Below the pieces are notes generated by a model. The model saw only the letters and a list, made by a program, of their open reading frames with translations, was not told the origin of the DNA and did not search any database. Shown piece by piece: positions 63,996 to 64,000 of a stretch of 64,000 bases of DNA. Position numbers and translations under genes: made by a program. Position 1 is the stretch's first letter. Every line of letters begins with the position of its first letter. The stretch is from Symsagittifera roscoffensis. Its lineage: Eukaryota; Xenacoelomorpha; Acoela; Convolutidae. Where the stretch lies: NCBI RefSeq assembly GCF_963678635.1, contig NC_087062.1, positions 32,399,651 to 32,463,650 on the forward strand, given 5' to 3'.

Positions 63996-64000
63996 GCCAG

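Larger units (their letters stand above)
57822..64000 (-). mobile_element. Old, decayed relative of the giant Ty3-like element
   Basis: Matches the young element in three blocks. Leader: 57838-58365 and 59402-59480, matching 54309-54820 and 54820-54900. LTR: 59497-60371. C-terminal third of ORF B: 60720-63995, matching 33012-36955. ORF B fragments are broken by stops, frameshifts and deletions, with roughly 60% protein identity by eye. On the minus strand the order is ORF B end, LTR, primer site, leader. The LTR thus serves as 3' LTR to the ORF B side and as 5' LTR to the leader side. The element runs off the window end. Confidence 0.85.

Overview
This window is animal nuclear DNA: AT-rich, with introns, and crowded with retrotransposons. 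Three conserved single-copy metazoan genes can be read, all on the minus strand: a complete LENG8 homologue (four coding exons, 420-6302), a complete mitochondrial ATP synthase gamma subunit (two coding exons, 16361-17655), and a C2orf69-family gene (three coding exons, 17995-23133). The sequence does not fix the phylum; an invertebrate is likely. The stretches between and inside these genes hold tandem repeats, dispersed short repeats, a decayed reverse transcriptase (about 8.4-9.9 kb) and a decayed copia-like integrase (about 20.5-21.5 kb).

From 25.8 kb to the end almost everything is mobile DNA. A nearly intact CR1-group non-LTR element lies at 25779-29536 (+): PHD-finger ORF1, endonuclease/RT ORF2 with one frameshift, and a (TAG)8 tail. 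It is followed by a three-level nest. Level 0 is an old, diverged Ty3-like element, seen at about 29.71-29.76 kb and again from 57822 to the window end. Level 1 is a second non-LTR element (29776-57807, +) inserted in its leader and flanked by a 14-bp target duplication. Level 2 is a young giant Ty3/gypsy-like element (31380-55816, coding on -) inserted in the level-1 ORF2.

The young element is the main discovery candidate. It is 24.4 kb long, with 886-bp LTRs that differ by one base by eye. Its tRNA-Asn-like primer site is followed by a 3-kb leader packed with a GGAGGGT motif. ORF A (3160 codons, no frameshift) encodes gag, two zinc knuckles, protease, RT, RNase H and integrase, and ends in a macro domain of the OARD1/TARG1 type. 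ORF B (2955 codons) is a second giant open frame with a catalytically complete SGNH/GDSL hydrolase domain, a second degenerate SGNH-like domain, and over 1,800 residues I do not recognise. A decayed ORF B relative in the old element shows that this architecture defines a family. The LTR termini, intact frames and short A-rich target duplication indicate recent transposition.
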